Numbered from the stretch's first letter, positions 13,394 to 22,299 are shown. The stretch: 41,377 nucleotides of DNA from an uncultured Oscillospiraceae bacterium (GCA_947630375.1 CANRHH010000022.1:1-41377), one strand, 5' to 3'. Notes: generated by a model not told the origin, from the sequence alone. A program made the numbers and translations.

Positions 13394-14513
13394 ACCGGGT
13401 GCCTCCCAGCGCCTTTTCCATCAGCAGCAGTTTCCCGCCGCCGCAGGACTCCTCGCTCAGCTGCCGGAAGCCCCAGTGCCGGTAAAAGGCCGCGGCGGCC
13501 CGGTTCTCCTCCGCCACGTGCAGCCGCAGGCTGCGCCGCCCCAGCGCCTGGTAGCAGCGGTCGGCCCGGGCCAGCAGCTGAATGCCGTAGCCCTGGCGGC
13601 GGTACGCCGGCTCCAGATAGAGGAGCGTGATCCAGCCATACCCGGCGTGGGCGCCCCGGCGGGTGTCCAGATCTGCCAGGCCCACCGGCTTGTCCCCCGC
13701 GTAGAACTTCAGCACCGCCCCCGGATAGTCCCGGTGGTGCTTCAGCGCGGCGTCATAATAGGGCGCCGGATCAAAACCGGCCAGGGAACCGTGGGCGGCC
13801 TCCCAGGCCCCGGCGTAGCAGGCTTTGTAATAGGCCGGGTCCGTGGCCGGGTCGAAGATCTCGTGGCGCAGGTCGATGTTGTGCTGCCAGGCGGGGACGG
13901 ACAGGCCCGCCAGATGGCTGCTGTCGTTGACATAGTCCGCGGTGAAACGGCTGCCGTCCCACAGCAGGTGGGACACGGCCGTGTTGCCGCAGATGGGCAG
14001 GTCTTTGGCGTCCCGAAGGTCGATGCCGAGGATTTTGGACAGCAGGCAGCGGATGGTCACCCCGTGGCTCACGACGGCCACGCTCTGGCCCTCGTGCCGC
14101 CGGGCGATCTCCTCCAAGGCCGGGTAGGCCCGCTCCGTCACCTGCCGGAAGGTCTCCGCCCCGTCGATCTGCCAGCGCTCCGGGTCGTGGATAAAATAGT
14201 AGGCCGCCTCCGGCTGCTCGGCAAAGATGTTGGCAAAGAATTGGGTCTCCCAGGGGCCTAAGTTGATCTCCCGCAGGCGCAGCTCCGTGTGCAGGGGCAG
14301 CCGGTGGGGGACGGTGATGGCAGAGGCGGTGAGCTGAGCCCGGTACAGGTCGCTGGCGTAGACCGCGTCGATATGTACGCTGCGAAAGCGCTCGGCCAGG
14401 GCCTGGATCTGGAGCTTCCCCAAATCCGTCACATCCCCGTCCCAGTGGCCCTGCATCATGCGGTACAGGTTCCCTTCCGCCTGGGTGTGCCGAATGAGAT
14501 AAATTTCCGTCAT
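13386..14513 (-). CDS. Histidine phosphatase (phosphoglycerate-mutase family) fused to a GNAT acetyltransferase
   Basis: A 375-residue two-domain protein. Residues ~1-200 are a histidine phosphatase: LIRHTQAEGN with the catalytic His9, an RHG-like motif with Thr in place of Gly, ASDLYRAQLTA (~53), E82 in LREINLG and VVSHGVTI with the second His150. Residues ~215-370 are a GNAT domain with acetyl-CoA site YRRQGYG (304-310) and a C-terminal N.AA.AFYRHWGF motif. The start has GGAGG eight bases upstream. No frameshift separates the two halves, so the fusion is real. It is first in an operon with the metallophosphoesterase and DUF1294 genes. The pairing suggests successive modification of one substrate, which is inference. 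Confidence 0.88.
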   Translation of the reverse strand: MTEIYLIRHTQAEGNLYRMMQGHWDGDVTDLGKLQIQALAERFRSVHIDAVYASDLYRAQLTASAITVPHRLPLHTELRLREINLGPWETQFFANIFAEQPEAAYYFIHDPERWQIDGAETFRQVTERAYPALEEIARRHEGQSVAVVSHGVTIRCLLSKILGIDLRDAKDLPICGNTAVSHLLWDGSRFTADYVNDSSHLAGLSVPAWQHNIDLRHEIFDPATDPAYYKACYAGAWEAAHGSLAGFDPAPYYDAALKHHRDYPGAVLKFYAGDKPVGLADLDTRRGAHAGYGWITLLYLEPAYRRQGYGIQLLARADRCYQALGRRSLRLHVAEENRAAAAFYRHWGFRQLSEESCGGGKLLLMEKALGGTRYV

Positions 14514-14571
14514 AACAAAGCCTCCAAATCTTGACCGATGAAATGAAATACAGTATAATATATCTTACGGC

Positions 14572-14588
14572 AAAAAGCGACGCTTTTT
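14572..14588. repeat. Short inverted repeat in the divergent intergenic region
   Basis: AAAAAGCG-A-CGCTTTTT (14572-14588) lies between the divergent histidine phosphatase-GNAT gene and the PurN-like gene, next to an AT-rich segment (14551-14565) with TATACT-like sequence on the minus strand. It could be an operator; no protein can be assigned. Confidence 0.4.
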
Positions 14589-14691
14589 TCGTGCGCCGAA
14601 AAGTTCTGCCTGCTATTATAGCTTATTTTGCGCCGGTGCACAAGCCTTGCTTCCATGCAAATTGCGCCAGGGAAACGGGGGGACAGGTTCT

Positions 14692-15306
14692 ATGGTCAGA
14701 GCGGCCGCGCTGGTCTCCGGAGACGGGGCCCAGCTTCAGGCGATTTTGGACTCCATGTATTTTAAGGAAATACCGAACTTTGAGCTGGTGGCCGTCATCT
14801 CCTCCCGCCGGGGGGCCTACGCCATGACCCGGGCCCTGAATGCCGGGGTCCCGGCCTATGTGGTGGACCCGGAGCTCTTCCCCAACGAGACCAGCCACAG
14901 CATGGCGGTGGCCAACAAGCTCCGGGATATGGATGTGGAGCTGGTCATCCTGGCCGGCTATGACCAGGCTTTAGGCGTGGTGCCCTACCAGTTTAAAAAC
15001 CGCATCATCGGCACCTATCCCTCCCTGATCCCCGCTTTTGAGGATCTGAACGGGGATGTGCACCGGGCGGTGCTGGAGCGGGGCGTGAAGGTCACCGGGG
15101 CCACGGCCTATTTTGCCGACGGCAACGGCCGGGTGGGCAGCATCATCGCCCAGAAGGCCGTGGAGGTCCTGCCGGATGACGACCCGGAGAGTCTGGGCCG
15201 CCGGGTGATGGAGGAGGCGGAGTGGAAACTGCTGTCCCAGGCGGTGGCGCAGTACTGCACCGGCCAGCTCTCCGTCCACGGCAGCCGGGTGCTGATCACC
15301 GCGTGA
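14692..15306 (+). CDS. PurN-like formyltransferase-fold protein lacking catalytic residues
   Basis: A 204-residue homologue of glycinamide ribonucleotide formyltransferase, aligning over its whole length (AALVSGDGAQLQAILDS at the start, LAGYDQ near 88, YPSLIPAF near 109, and the C-terminal GSIIAQKAVEVL). The four residues that matter in E. coli PurN are all changed: Asn106 to Gly107, His108 to Tyr109, His137 to Tyr140 and Asp144 to Arg147. The fold and probably a folate or nucleotide pocket remain, but formyl transfer by the known mechanism is unlikely. ATG 14692 follows GGGGGGACAGG; an upstream in-frame TTG adds 15 residues unlike the family. It is a single-gene unit ending in a strong terminator, not in a pur operon. 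A regulatory or different catalytic role is possible. Confidence 0.82.
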   Translation: MVRAAALVSGDGAQLQAILDSMYFKEIPNFELVAVISSRRGAYAMTRALNAGVPAYVVDPELFPNETSHSMAVANKLRDMDVELVILAGYDQALGVVPYQFKNRIIGTYPSLIPAFEDLNGDVHRAVLERGVKVTGATAYFADGNGRVGSIIAQKAVEVLPDDDPESLGRRVMEEAEWKLLSQAVAQYCTGQLSVHGSRVLITA

Positions 15307-15319
15307 GAAGGATAGGATA

Positions 15320-15353
15320 ATTCCCCCGGGCATTTGCCCGGGGGAATAAGTTT
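15320..15353. terminator. Terminator between the PurN-like gene and the aspartokinase gene
   Basis: Twelve-base perfect arms ATTCCCCCGGGC (15320-15331) and GCCCGGGGGAAT (15336-15347), loop ATTT, then AAGTTTTTA. It ends the plus-strand gene and lies directly after the minus-strand stop. Confidence 0.88.
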
Positions 15354-16316
15354 TTATCGGATCAGGGCGCTGTGCACCAGCTCCAGGGCGGGGAGCAGCT
15401 GCGCCTGGGCGACCTTTACGGAGACACAGCCCTCCTCTACCCGGCCGTCCAGCACCGGCACGCCGGAGCGGCCCAGCAGCAGCACCAGCTCGGACAGGGT
15501 GTTGGGCCCCGCCGCCCGCCCTACGGCGGACACGGTGGCGCTCTCCTCGTCCCGGGTGACCCCGGCGAAGCCGGGCCGCCGGCTGTCGGCCAGGGACCGT
15601 ACTACGGAGCCGGGGGAGCTCTCAAAGGAGGACAGCAGCCGGATCTCCACGCCGCCGGCCATGGCCAGGCGCACGGACTCCGGATGCAGCACCTGGGAGC
15701 CCCGGAGGGCCAGCGCCAGCATATCCCGGTAATCGATCTCTTCCAAAAGCCGGGCCCCGGTCACCAGCCGGGGGTCGGCGGTATAGATGCCGTCTACGTC
15801 TGTATAGATTTCGCAGCGGTCCGCCCCCATGGCGGCGGCCAGGGCCACGGCGGTAGTGTCGGAGCCGCCCCGGCCCAGGGTGGTCACATCCCCGGCCGGG
15901 GACAGGCCCTGGAAGCCCGCCACCACGGCGATCTGGCCCTCCTCCAGGGCCTTATGGAGCCGCTCCGGCGCCAGCAGGCCGATGCGGGCCCGGCCATGGC
16001 GGGCCGAGGTGACGATGCCGGCCTGCCAGCCGGAAAAGGAGCGGGCCGCCGCGCCTAAGCTCTCCAACATAATGGCCATCAAAGCCGCGGACTGCTGCTC
16101 GCCGGTGGCCATCAGGGCGTCCAGCTCCCGCTCCGGGGGATCGGGGTGGATCTGGCGGGCCAGCTCCACCAGCTCGTCGGTGGTGTCGCCGGCGGCGGAC
16201 ACGACCACCACCAGGCGGTCCCCCCGGCGGTGGGCCTTCAGGCAGAGCTCCGCCGCCCGGCGCAGCCGCTCCTCCCCGGCCAGGGAGCTGCCGCCGAATT
16301 TCTGTACGATGAACAT
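15354..16316 (-). CDS. Aspartate kinase, short form
   Basis: A 320-residue aspartokinase; usual monofunctional forms are ~400-450 residues. It catalyses ATP-dependent phosphorylation of aspartate, the first step towards lysine, threonine and methionine. The kinase domain shows VQKFGGSSLA at residues 4-13, VVVVSAAGDTTDEL near 39, TTLGRGGSDTTAVALA near 145 and EIYTDVDGIYTADPR near 167. After ~residue 250 only about one ACT-like unit remains (ATVSAVG.. to the end), so the regulatory tail is shortened and feedback control may differ. ATG 16316 is preceded by GGGAGG; the longer frame upstream is unlike the family. It neighbours a class I aminotransferase, but no other aspartate-pathway gene. Confidence 0.9.
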   Translation of the reverse strand: MFIVQKFGGSSLAGEERLRRAAELCLKAHRRGDRLVVVVSAAGDTTDELVELARQIHPDPPERELDALMATGEQQSAALMAIMLESLGAAARSFSGWQAGIVTSARHGRARIGLLAPERLHKALEEGQIAVVAGFQGLSPAGDVTTLGRGGSDTTAVALAAAMGADRCEIYTDVDGIYTADPRLVTGARLLEEIDYRDMLALALRGSQVLHPESVRLAMAGGVEIRLLSSFESSPGSVVRSLADSRRPGFAGVTRDEESATVSAVGRAAGPNTLSELVLLLGRSGVPVLDGRVEEGCVSVKVAQAQLLPALELVHSALIR

Positions 16317-16471
16317 GGGTTTCCTCCCACGCCAAAACCGCGGGCGGGGCCGCGCTGTCCGCCGCCCCGCCGCTCCGGTCTGGCTGTTCGATGTCTCGGC
16401 CGCTTTTACGGCCACCCCATTCTATTCTCTGAGGTCCGCCGGGGTGCGGCGGTATAAAGCGGGGCGGAACG

Positions 16472-16500
16472 GGCAAAAACTGTAGTATCACAGTTTTGCC
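16472..16500 (+). repeat. 5'-leader hairpin before the YtvI-like gene
   Basis: GGCAAAAACTG (16472-16482) pairs with CAGTTTTGCC (16491-16500) apart from one bulged A. It ends at the first base of the GGAGGTG ribosome binding site. It may affect mRNA stability or translation start; function unknown. Confidence 0.4.
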
Positions 16501-16513
16501 GGAGGTGAGCGCC

Positions 16514-17584
16514 ATGCAGCAAAGGGCCCTGCGCTGCTTTTCCCTGCTGCTGTACGCCGGCGCAGCCCTGGGGGCCGTCTGGCTGACGGCCCGCTACCTT
16601 CTGCCCTGGGCGGCCCCCTTCTTAGTGGCCCTGGCTCTGGCGGCGGCCCTGGAGCCGGCGGTCCGCTGCCTGCACCGGCACGGCTGGCGGCGCAGCGGGG
16701 CGGCGGGCCTGCTGACCCTGGGCCTGTCAGGGCTGGCGCTGTGGGGCCTGTGGAGCTTGGCCGCCAGGGGCCTGGCCGCCGTGACGGATTTTGCCCGGGG
16801 CGCGCCGGAGCTGGTGGAGGCCGTGGTGTCCCAGCTGGAGGCCCTGGAGGACCGGGCTTTAGCTGCCGTGGAGACGGCGCCGGAGGGGGTGTCCCGTTAT
16901 CTCAAGACGGCCCTGGCCTCCGCCAACGCCGCCCTCAGCGCCCTGCCCGCCCGGCTGTCCCAGTGGGTGCTGGACGCGGTGGGCCGGGCGGCCCAGGCGG
17001 GGCCGGATGCCCTGCTGTTCACCGTCACCGCCGGGATCGGCACCTATTTTATCTCCGCCTCCTTCCCGGAGGTCACCGCCTTTTTGGCCGCCCAGCTGCC
17101 GGAGAAGCTGCGGCAGCGGCTGGAGGGCCTGGGGCAGGATCTGAAGGCCAGCTTCGGCGGCTTCCTGCGGGCCCAGCTGATCCTGATGGCCATGACCTTT
17201 TTTGAGCTGCTGCTGGCCTTTTTCCTGCTGCGGGTGCCCTCGGCGGCAGGGCTGGCCGCCGTGACCGCTCTCATCGACGCACTGCCGGTTTTCGGCACGG
17301 GGACGGTGCTGCTCCCCTGGGCGCTGTACTGCCTGATGCTGGCGGACTACGGCCGGTGCGCGGCCCTGCTGGGCTGCTGGGCGGCGGTGAATTTAGTGCG
17401 CAACTGCGCCCAGGCCAAGCTTTTAGGGGACCAGATCGGCCTGGATCCGCTGGTGTCCCTGATCGCGGTGTACGTGGGCTGGCGGGTCTGGGGCGTGTGG
17501 GGGATGCTGCTGTTCCCGCTGCTGTTCGTCACCGTCCGGCAGCTCAACGACAAGGGCGTGGTCAAGCTCTGGAAAACGCCGTAA
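16514..17584 (+). CDS. AI-2E/PerM family membrane protein, YtvI sporulation type
   Basis: A 356-residue protein with about seven to eight membrane segments and a central soluble region (~85-170). The C-terminal half has the family pattern: LGQDLKASFGGFLRAQLILM, ALIDALPVFGTGTVLLPWAL and LGDQIGLDPLVSLIAVYVG. Members export small molecules or ions in various bacteria; the clostridial/bacillar group including YtvI is annotated as sporulation-linked. The start is ATG 16514 after GGAGGTG (seven bases). It stands alone between the divergent aspartokinase and a convergent aminotransferase. The transported substrate cannot be read from sequence. Confidence 0.85.
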   Translation: MQQRALRCFSLLLYAGAALGAVWLTARYLLPWAAPFLVALALAAALEPAVRCLHRHGWRRSGAAGLLTLGLSGLALWGLWSLAARGLAAVTDFARGAPELVEAVVSQLEALEDRALAAVETAPEGVSRYLKTALASANAALSALPARLSQWVLDAVGRAAQAGPDALLFTVTAGIGTYFISASFPEVTAFLAAQLPEKLRQRLEGLGQDLKASFGGFLRAQLILMAMTFFELLLAFFLLRVPSAAGLAAVTALIDALPVFGTGTVLLPWALYCLMLADYGRCAALLGCWAAVNLVRNCAQAKLLGDQIGLDPLVSLIAVYVGWRVWGVWGMLLFPLLFVTVRQLNDKGVVKLWKTP

Positions 17585-17609
17585 AGCCGCGGAAAACCCG
17601 CGGCTTTAC
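17581..17609. terminator. Hairpin at the end of the YtvI-like gene
   Basis: GTAAAGCCGCGG (17581-17592), loop AAAAC, CCGCGGCTTTAC (17598-17609). It includes the stop codon and is not followed by a T-run, but it separates two convergent genes and may work in both directions. Confidence 0.55.
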
Positions 17610-17630
17610 GGCGTTTATGTATAGATCAGA

Positions 17631-18824
17631 TCAGTGGATCTTGTTGTACTCCTCGATGGCCACGGCCAGGACCTCGATGGCCCGGACGATGTCCTCCTTC
17701 TTGAGCACATAGGCCATGCGGACCTCGTTTTTGCCCTTGTTGGGGGTGCCGTAGAAGGGCTCTCCGCAGGCGAACATCACCGTCTCCCCGTCACAGCTGA
17801 ACTCGTTGAGCAGCCAGTGCTGGAAGGTGTCCGCGTCGTCCACGGGCAGGGCGGCCATGATGTAAAACGCGCCCTTGGGCTCGGCACAGACGATGCCGGG
17901 GATCTTCTTAAGACCGGCAAGCATGGTGTCCCGCCGGAGCTTATACTCCTCCCGGACCGTGTCAAAATAGCTGGGATCCAGGGAGTACAGCGCGGCGGAG
18001 GCCACCTGGTCCACCGTGGAGGCGCACAGGCGGCACTGGCACCACTTCATGGCCTGGGCCATGAAAGCCTTGTTCTTGGAGATGAGCATTCCGGTCCGGG
18101 CGCCGCAGGCGGAGAAGCGCTTGGACACCGAGTCGATGACGATCACATGGTCCTCATAGCCGGCAAACTGCAGGGCGCTCATGAGGGGCTCGCCGCCGTA
18201 CACGAACTCCCGATACACCTCGTCGCACACGATCATCAGGTCGTGCTCTTTGGCGATGTCCAGCATCAGCTTCAGCTCCTCGGGGGAGAGCACCGCGCCG
18301 GTGGGGTTGCCGGGGTTGGTGATCATGATGGCCTTGGTCCGCTCGTTGATGCAGGCCTCCACCCGCTCCCGCACCGCGTATTTATAGCCCTCCTCCGGGC
18401 AGGTGGTCAGGGGCCGGATGCTGGCCCCGGCCAGGGTGACGGAGGTGTGGTAGTTGGGGTAGAAGGGCTCGGGAATGACGATCTCGTCCCCATCGTCCAG
18501 CAGGGTGGCCATGGTCATCTGCAGGGCCTCGCTGCCGCCGGTGGTGGTCAGGATATCCGCCCGGCTCAGCTCCACGCCGATGCGGGCATAGTACGCGCGC
18601 ACCGCGTCCAGCAGGGCGGGCACGCCGCCCGAGGGGGCGTACTCCAGCACAGGCTGGCTGAACTCCTTCAGGGCCTGATAAAAGGCGTCCGGCGTGATGA
18701 TATCGGGCTGGCCGATGTTCAGATGATAGATCTTCATGCCGCGCTTGACGGCTTCGGCGGCCTCGCCGTTGAACTTGCGCATGGGGGAAAGGCCGCATTT
18801 TTCCATCTTGGACGAGAACTTCAT
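17631..18824 (-). CDS. Class I/II PLP-dependent aminotransferase (AspC/AlaT-like)
   Basis: A 397-residue fold-type I aminotransferase. Motifs: NIGQPD (~34), TTGGSEALQM (~95), NPGNPTGAVLSPEEL (~170), DEVYREFVYGG (~200), and SVSKRFSACGARTG with the PLP-binding lysine near 237; RMAYVL near the end holds the carboxylate-binding Arg. The substrate is probably an amino acid such as aspartate or alanine, but cannot be fixed by motif reading. ATG 18824 has GGAGGA seven bases upstream; the longer frame is not conserved-looking and contains the promoter. Promoter at 18856-18884; divergent from addB. Confidence 0.92.
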   Translation of the reverse strand: MKFSSKMEKCGLSPMRKFNGEAAEAVKRGMKIYHLNIGQPDIITPDAFYQALKEFSQPVLEYAPSGGVPALLDAVRAYYARIGVELSRADILTTTGGSEALQMTMATLLDDGDEIVIPEPFYPNYHTSVTLAGASIRPLTTCPEEGYKYAVRERVEACINERTKAIMITNPGNPTGAVLSPEELKLMLDIAKEHDLMIVCDEVYREFVYGGEPLMSALQFAGYEDHVIVIDSVSKRFSACGARTGMLISKNKAFMAQAMKWCQCRLCASTVDQVASAALYSLDPSYFDTVREEYKLRRDTMLAGLKKIPGIVCAEPKGAFYIMAALPVDDADTFQHWLLNEFSCDGETVMFACGEPFYGTPNKGKNEVRMAYVLKKEDIVRAIEVLAVAIEEYNKIH

Positions 18825-18855
18825 AACAGTTCCTCCTTCAATAAACGATATCTCT

Positions 18856-18884
18856 TTTATAGCACACTTTAGCGCGTTAATCAA
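18856..18884 (-). promoter_or_regulatory. Promoter of the aminotransferase gene
   Basis: On the minus strand TTGATT (18884-18879), 17 bases, TATAAA (18861-18856). The predicted leader is about 25-30 bases. Confidence 0.75.
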
Positions 18885-18903
18885 TAGCTTTTCGCGGTTT
18901 GTC

Positions 18904-18932
18904 TTGAAGCGGGGGGCAAAATTTGATAAGAT
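18904..18932 (+). promoter_or_regulatory. Promoter of addB-addA
   Basis: TTGAAG (18904-18909), 17 bases, TAAGAT (18927-18932). It is moderate in strength and followed by a ~28-base AT-rich leader with AAAGGA before the addB ATG. Confidence 0.5.
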
Positions 18933-18966
18933 AAAGTATAAATGTTTTTGAAAAGGATCAACGCCT

Positions 18967-21900
18967 ATGCTGCGACTTATTTTAGGCAAGGCCGGAACGG
19001 GCAAGACCGGGGCCGTGATTCGGGAGATCGCCGCCGCCGTCCGCCAGGAAAAGGGCGGGCGGCTGCTGATCGTGCCCGAACAGTACAGTCACGAGGCGGA
19101 GCGGGAGCTCTGCGCCGCCTGCGGGGACAGTCTGTCCCTCTACGCGGAGGTGCTGAGCTTCACGGGCCTGGCCCGGCGCACGGCCGCCCGGGTGGGCGGC
19201 GGCGCGGCCCGGCTCCTGGATCAGGGCGGGCGGCTGCTGTGCATGGCCCGGGCTTTAGGGGCCGTGGGGGCCCGGCTGAAGCTCTACGGCCCCGCCCAGC
19301 GGCGGGCCGAGCTCCAGATCTCCCTGCTGTCCGCCTTAGACGAGCTGAAGGCCGCCTGCGTCACGCCGGAGCGGCTGGAGGAGGCGGCGGAAAGGGCCGG
19401 GGACAGTTTTGGCGATAAGCTGCGGGATCTGGCGCTGATCTTCTCCGCCTACGACGCGGCGGCGGCCAACAGCGGCGCGGACCCGGCGGACCGCTTGACG
19501 GTCCTGGCCGGGCAGCTGGCCGCCGGGGGCCTGGAGCCGGGGGCGGCGGTGTATGTGGACGGGTTTATCGACTTCACCCTCCAGGAGCACCGGGTATTGG
19601 AGGCGATGCTGCGCGCGGGGGCGGAGCTGACCGTGTGCATGACGGTGGACGATCTGGAGGGGCACAACGAGATTTATGAGCTGTCCCGCCGGTCCTGCCG
19701 CCGGCTGCTGTATCAGGCCCGGGAGCTGGGCCTGGAGACAAGGATCGAGACGCTGGCCCAGCCGGAGGACAGCCAGCTGGACTTTTTTGCCGAGCATATG
19801 TTCTCTTTTTCCGGCGAGACCTACGCCGGAGAGCCGGGGCGGATCCGCCTGTACACCGCCGGCAGCCTCACCGCCGAGTGTGAGCTGGCGGCGGCCCGGG
19901 CCCTGGAGCTGGTGCGGGATGGGGGCTGCCGTTGGCGGGATATCGCCGTGGCCGTCCGGGGCTTTGAGGACTACCGGCAGACCCTGGAGAGCGTCTTCCG
20001 GCGCTATGGGGTGCCCCTGTTCGCGGCCAGAAAGAGCCAGCTGCTCTCCAAGCCCCTCCCAGCCCTGATCGGCCTGGCCTATGAGATCCTGGACGGGGGC
20101 TGGGCGGTGGATGATGTGATCAGCTACATCCGCACCGGGCTCACCGGGCTGGACACCGCCGAGGGGGACGCCCTGGCCGGCTATGTGTTTAAATGGCAGC
20201 TGCGCGCGGCCGCCTGGAAGCAGCCAAAGCCCTGGCGGCAGCATCCGGACGGCTACGGCTGCGCCTATGACGAGCAGGCCGAGGCGCGTCTGGCGGCCTT
20301 GAACGGCCTGCGGCAGCGTTTGGCGGGGCCGCTGCTGCGTCTGGAGCAGCGGGGCCGGGCGGCCGCCGACGGGGCGGCCCAGGCCCGGGCCTTGGCGGAT
20401 TTTTTAGAGGAGCTGGACCTGGCGGAGACCCTGGAGCGGCGGGCGGACGCCTTGGAGGGGCAGGGCCTGGAGGAAGAGGCCATGGAGTACCGGCAGCTCT
20501 GGGAGCTGACGGTCTCCGCCCTGGAGCAGTGCGCCGCCGTGCTGGGGGAGCAGGAGCTGAGCATGGCGGAGTTCGGCCGCCTCTTTCTCCGGATGCTCTC
20601 CATGTACGACCTGGGGCTGATCCCCGTGTCTCTGGACCGGGTCTCCGCCGGGGATTTTGACCGGATGCGCCGCCGGAACATCAAGCATTTGATCGTGCTG
20701 GGCTGCAGCGACAGCCGCCTGCCCCAGGCGGAGAGCCAGGGGGGCGTGTTCAGCAGCGAGGAGCGGCAGCGTCTGCTGGAGCTGGACATCGGCCTGGCGG
20801 GGGGCGAGAGCGAGCTGTGGCGGGAGTTCTCTCTGATCTACAACTGCCTGAGCCTGCCCTCGGAGAGCCTGACCCTGTGCTGCGCCGTGCTGGGCCCGGA
20901 CGGGGAGGAGCAGCGCCCGGCCCTGGTCTACAACCGGGCCCGGACCCTGTTCGGCCTGGAGCCGGAGACGGTGGACCTGGACCGGCTGCGGCTCTCCGCC
21001 CCGGCCCCGGCGCTGGACCTGGCGGCCCAGGCCCTGCACTTCGGCGGCGGCCCGGCCTTAGCGGCGGCGGACTATTTCCGCCGGACGGAGCCGGCGCGGT
21101 TTGCCCGGCTCACCGGTGCGGCGGAGCTGAGCCGGGGGCAGCTGTCCCCGGCGGCGGTGGAAAAACTGTACGGCAGGGAGCTGCGGCTCTCGGCCTCCCG
21201 GATCGAGAAATTCGCCTCCTGCCGCTTCGCCTATTTCTGCACCTACGGCCTGAAGGCCCGGCCCTATGAGCCGGCGGGCTTCAAGCCCCCGGAGTTGGGC
21301 GTGTTCATGCACGCGGTCCTGGAGCGGACCGCCCGGGAGGCCACCGCCGCCGGCGGCTTCGACAAGCTCTCGGACCGGGAGCTGCGCGCCCTGGTCAAAG
21401 AGAGCGTGGAGTGCTATATCCACGAGGAGCTGGACGACTTCAACGAAAAGAGCGCCCGCTTCGTCTATCTCTTCCGGCGGCTGGAGGGGGACGTGCAGCA
21501 GGTGGCGGCGGATATGGCCGAGGAGCTGCGCCGCTCGGACTTTGAGCCCCTGGATTTTGAGCTGGACTTCGCCCGGGCCCCGGAGCTGCGGGGGCTGAAG
21601 CTGGGCGAGGGCCGGGAGAGCCTGACTCTGACGGGCATCGCCGACCGGGTGGACGGCTGGCTCCACCAGGGGCGGCTGTACCTGCGGGTGGTGGATTACA
21701 AGACGGGGAAGAAGTCCTTTTCCCTGACGGATGTGTACTACGGCATGGGGATGCAGATGCTGCTGTATCTCTTCGCCCTCCAGGCCGGGGGCCGGGAGCG
21801 CTACGGCCGCGAGATCGTGCCCGCCGGGGTGATGTACGTCCCGGCCCGCAACGACTTGAGCCCCGCCCCCTTCCGGCAGGAGGGGGACGAGGCGGAGCGG

Positions 21901-22299
21901 CAGCGGATGAAGACCGTCCGCCGCAGCGGCTTCGTGCTGAACGATCCGGCGCTGCTGGAGGCCTGGGAACGGGGCGGCGAGAAGGAATATATCCCGGTCC
22001 GCACGGTCTACGGCCGGCCGGACCCGGCGACCCTGGCCAGCGCGGAGCAGATCGGGACCCTGGCCCGCCGGGTGCAGGAGACCCTCACCGGCATGGCCCG
22101 GGAGCTGCGCCGGGGCAGCATCCAGGCGGACCCGGTCTACCGCCGGGAGCAGGAGAACGCCTGCGTCAACTGCGAATACGCCGGCATCTGCCACTTTGAC
22201 CACGGCAGCAACGGCGAACAGTTCCGATTTATCACGGGCAAGAGGCCGGAAGAGGTCTGGGGTCCGCCGGAGGGGGAGGGAGAACATGAGCGGCTTTAA
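18967..22299 (+). CDS. addB: ATP-dependent nuclease subunit B (AddB)
   Basis: A 1110-residue subunit of the AddAB helicase-nuclease, which resects double-strand ends for RecA-mediated repair. The start ATG 18967 is ten bases after AAAGGA. GKAGTGKT (7-14) is a Walker A motif. The C-terminal PD-(D/E)XK nuclease has VVDYKTGKKSF near residue 910. The cysteines that staple a [4Fe-4S] cluster are present: one in KFASCRFAYFC (~757) and three in ACVNCEYAGICHF (~1065-1074). The length matches the Firmicutes AddB/RexB family. It overlaps addA by 14 bases, so the subunits are translated together. Confidence 0.96.
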   Translation: MLRLILGKAGTGKTGAVIREIAAAVRQEKGGRLLIVPEQYSHEAERELCAACGDSLSLYAEVLSFTGLARRTAARVGGGAARLLDQGGRLLCMARALGAVGARLKLYGPAQRRAELQISLLSALDELKAACVTPERLEEAAERAGDSFGDKLRDLALIFSAYDAAAANSGADPADRLTVLAGQLAAGGLEPGAAVYVDGFIDFTLQEHRVLEAMLRAGAELTVCMTVDDLEGHNEIYELSRRSCRRLLYQARELGLETRIETLAQPEDSQLDFFAEHMFSFSGETYAGEPGRIRLYTAGSLTAECELAAARALELVRDGGCRWRDIAVAVRGFEDYRQTLESVFRRYGVPLFAARKSQLLSKPLPALIGLAYEILDGGWAVDDVISYIRTGLTGLDTAEGDALAGYVFKWQLRAAAWKQPKPWRQHPDGYGCAYDEQAEARLAALNGLRQRLAGPLLRLEQRGRAAADGAAQARALADFLEELDLAETLERRADALEGQGLEEEAMEYRQLWELTVSALEQCAAVLGEQELSMAEFGRLFLRMLSMYDLGLIPVSLDRVSAGDFDRMRRRNIKHLIVLGCSDSRLPQAESQGGVFSSEERQRLLELDIGLAGGESELWREFSLIYNCLSLPSESLTLCCAVLGPDGEEQRPALVYNRARTLFGLEPETVDLDRLRLSAPAPALDLAAQALHFGGGPALAAADYFRRTEPARFARLTGAAELSRGQLSPAAVEKLYGRELRLSASRIEKFASCRFAYFCTYGLKARPYEPAGFKPPELGVFMHAVLERTAREATAAGGFDKLSDRELRALVKESVECYIHEELDDFNEKSARFVYLFRRLEGDVQQVAADMAEELRRSDFEPLDFELDFARAPELRGLKLGEGRESLTLTGIADRVDGWLHQGRLYLRVVDYKTGKKSFSLTDVYYGMGMQMLLYLFALQAGGRERYGREIVPAGVMYVPARNDLSPAPFRQEGDEAERQRMKTVRRSGFVLNDPALLEAWERGGEKEYIPVRTVYGRPDPATLASAEQIGTLARRVQETLTGMARELRRGSIQADPVYRREQENACVNCEYAGICHFDHGSNGEQFRFITGKRPEEVWGPPEGEGEHERL

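Noticed and set aside
18825-19004. N-terminal extension of the aminotransferase
   Set aside because: It would contain the gene's own promoter and lacks a ribosome binding site; the ATG at 18824 has GGAGGA.
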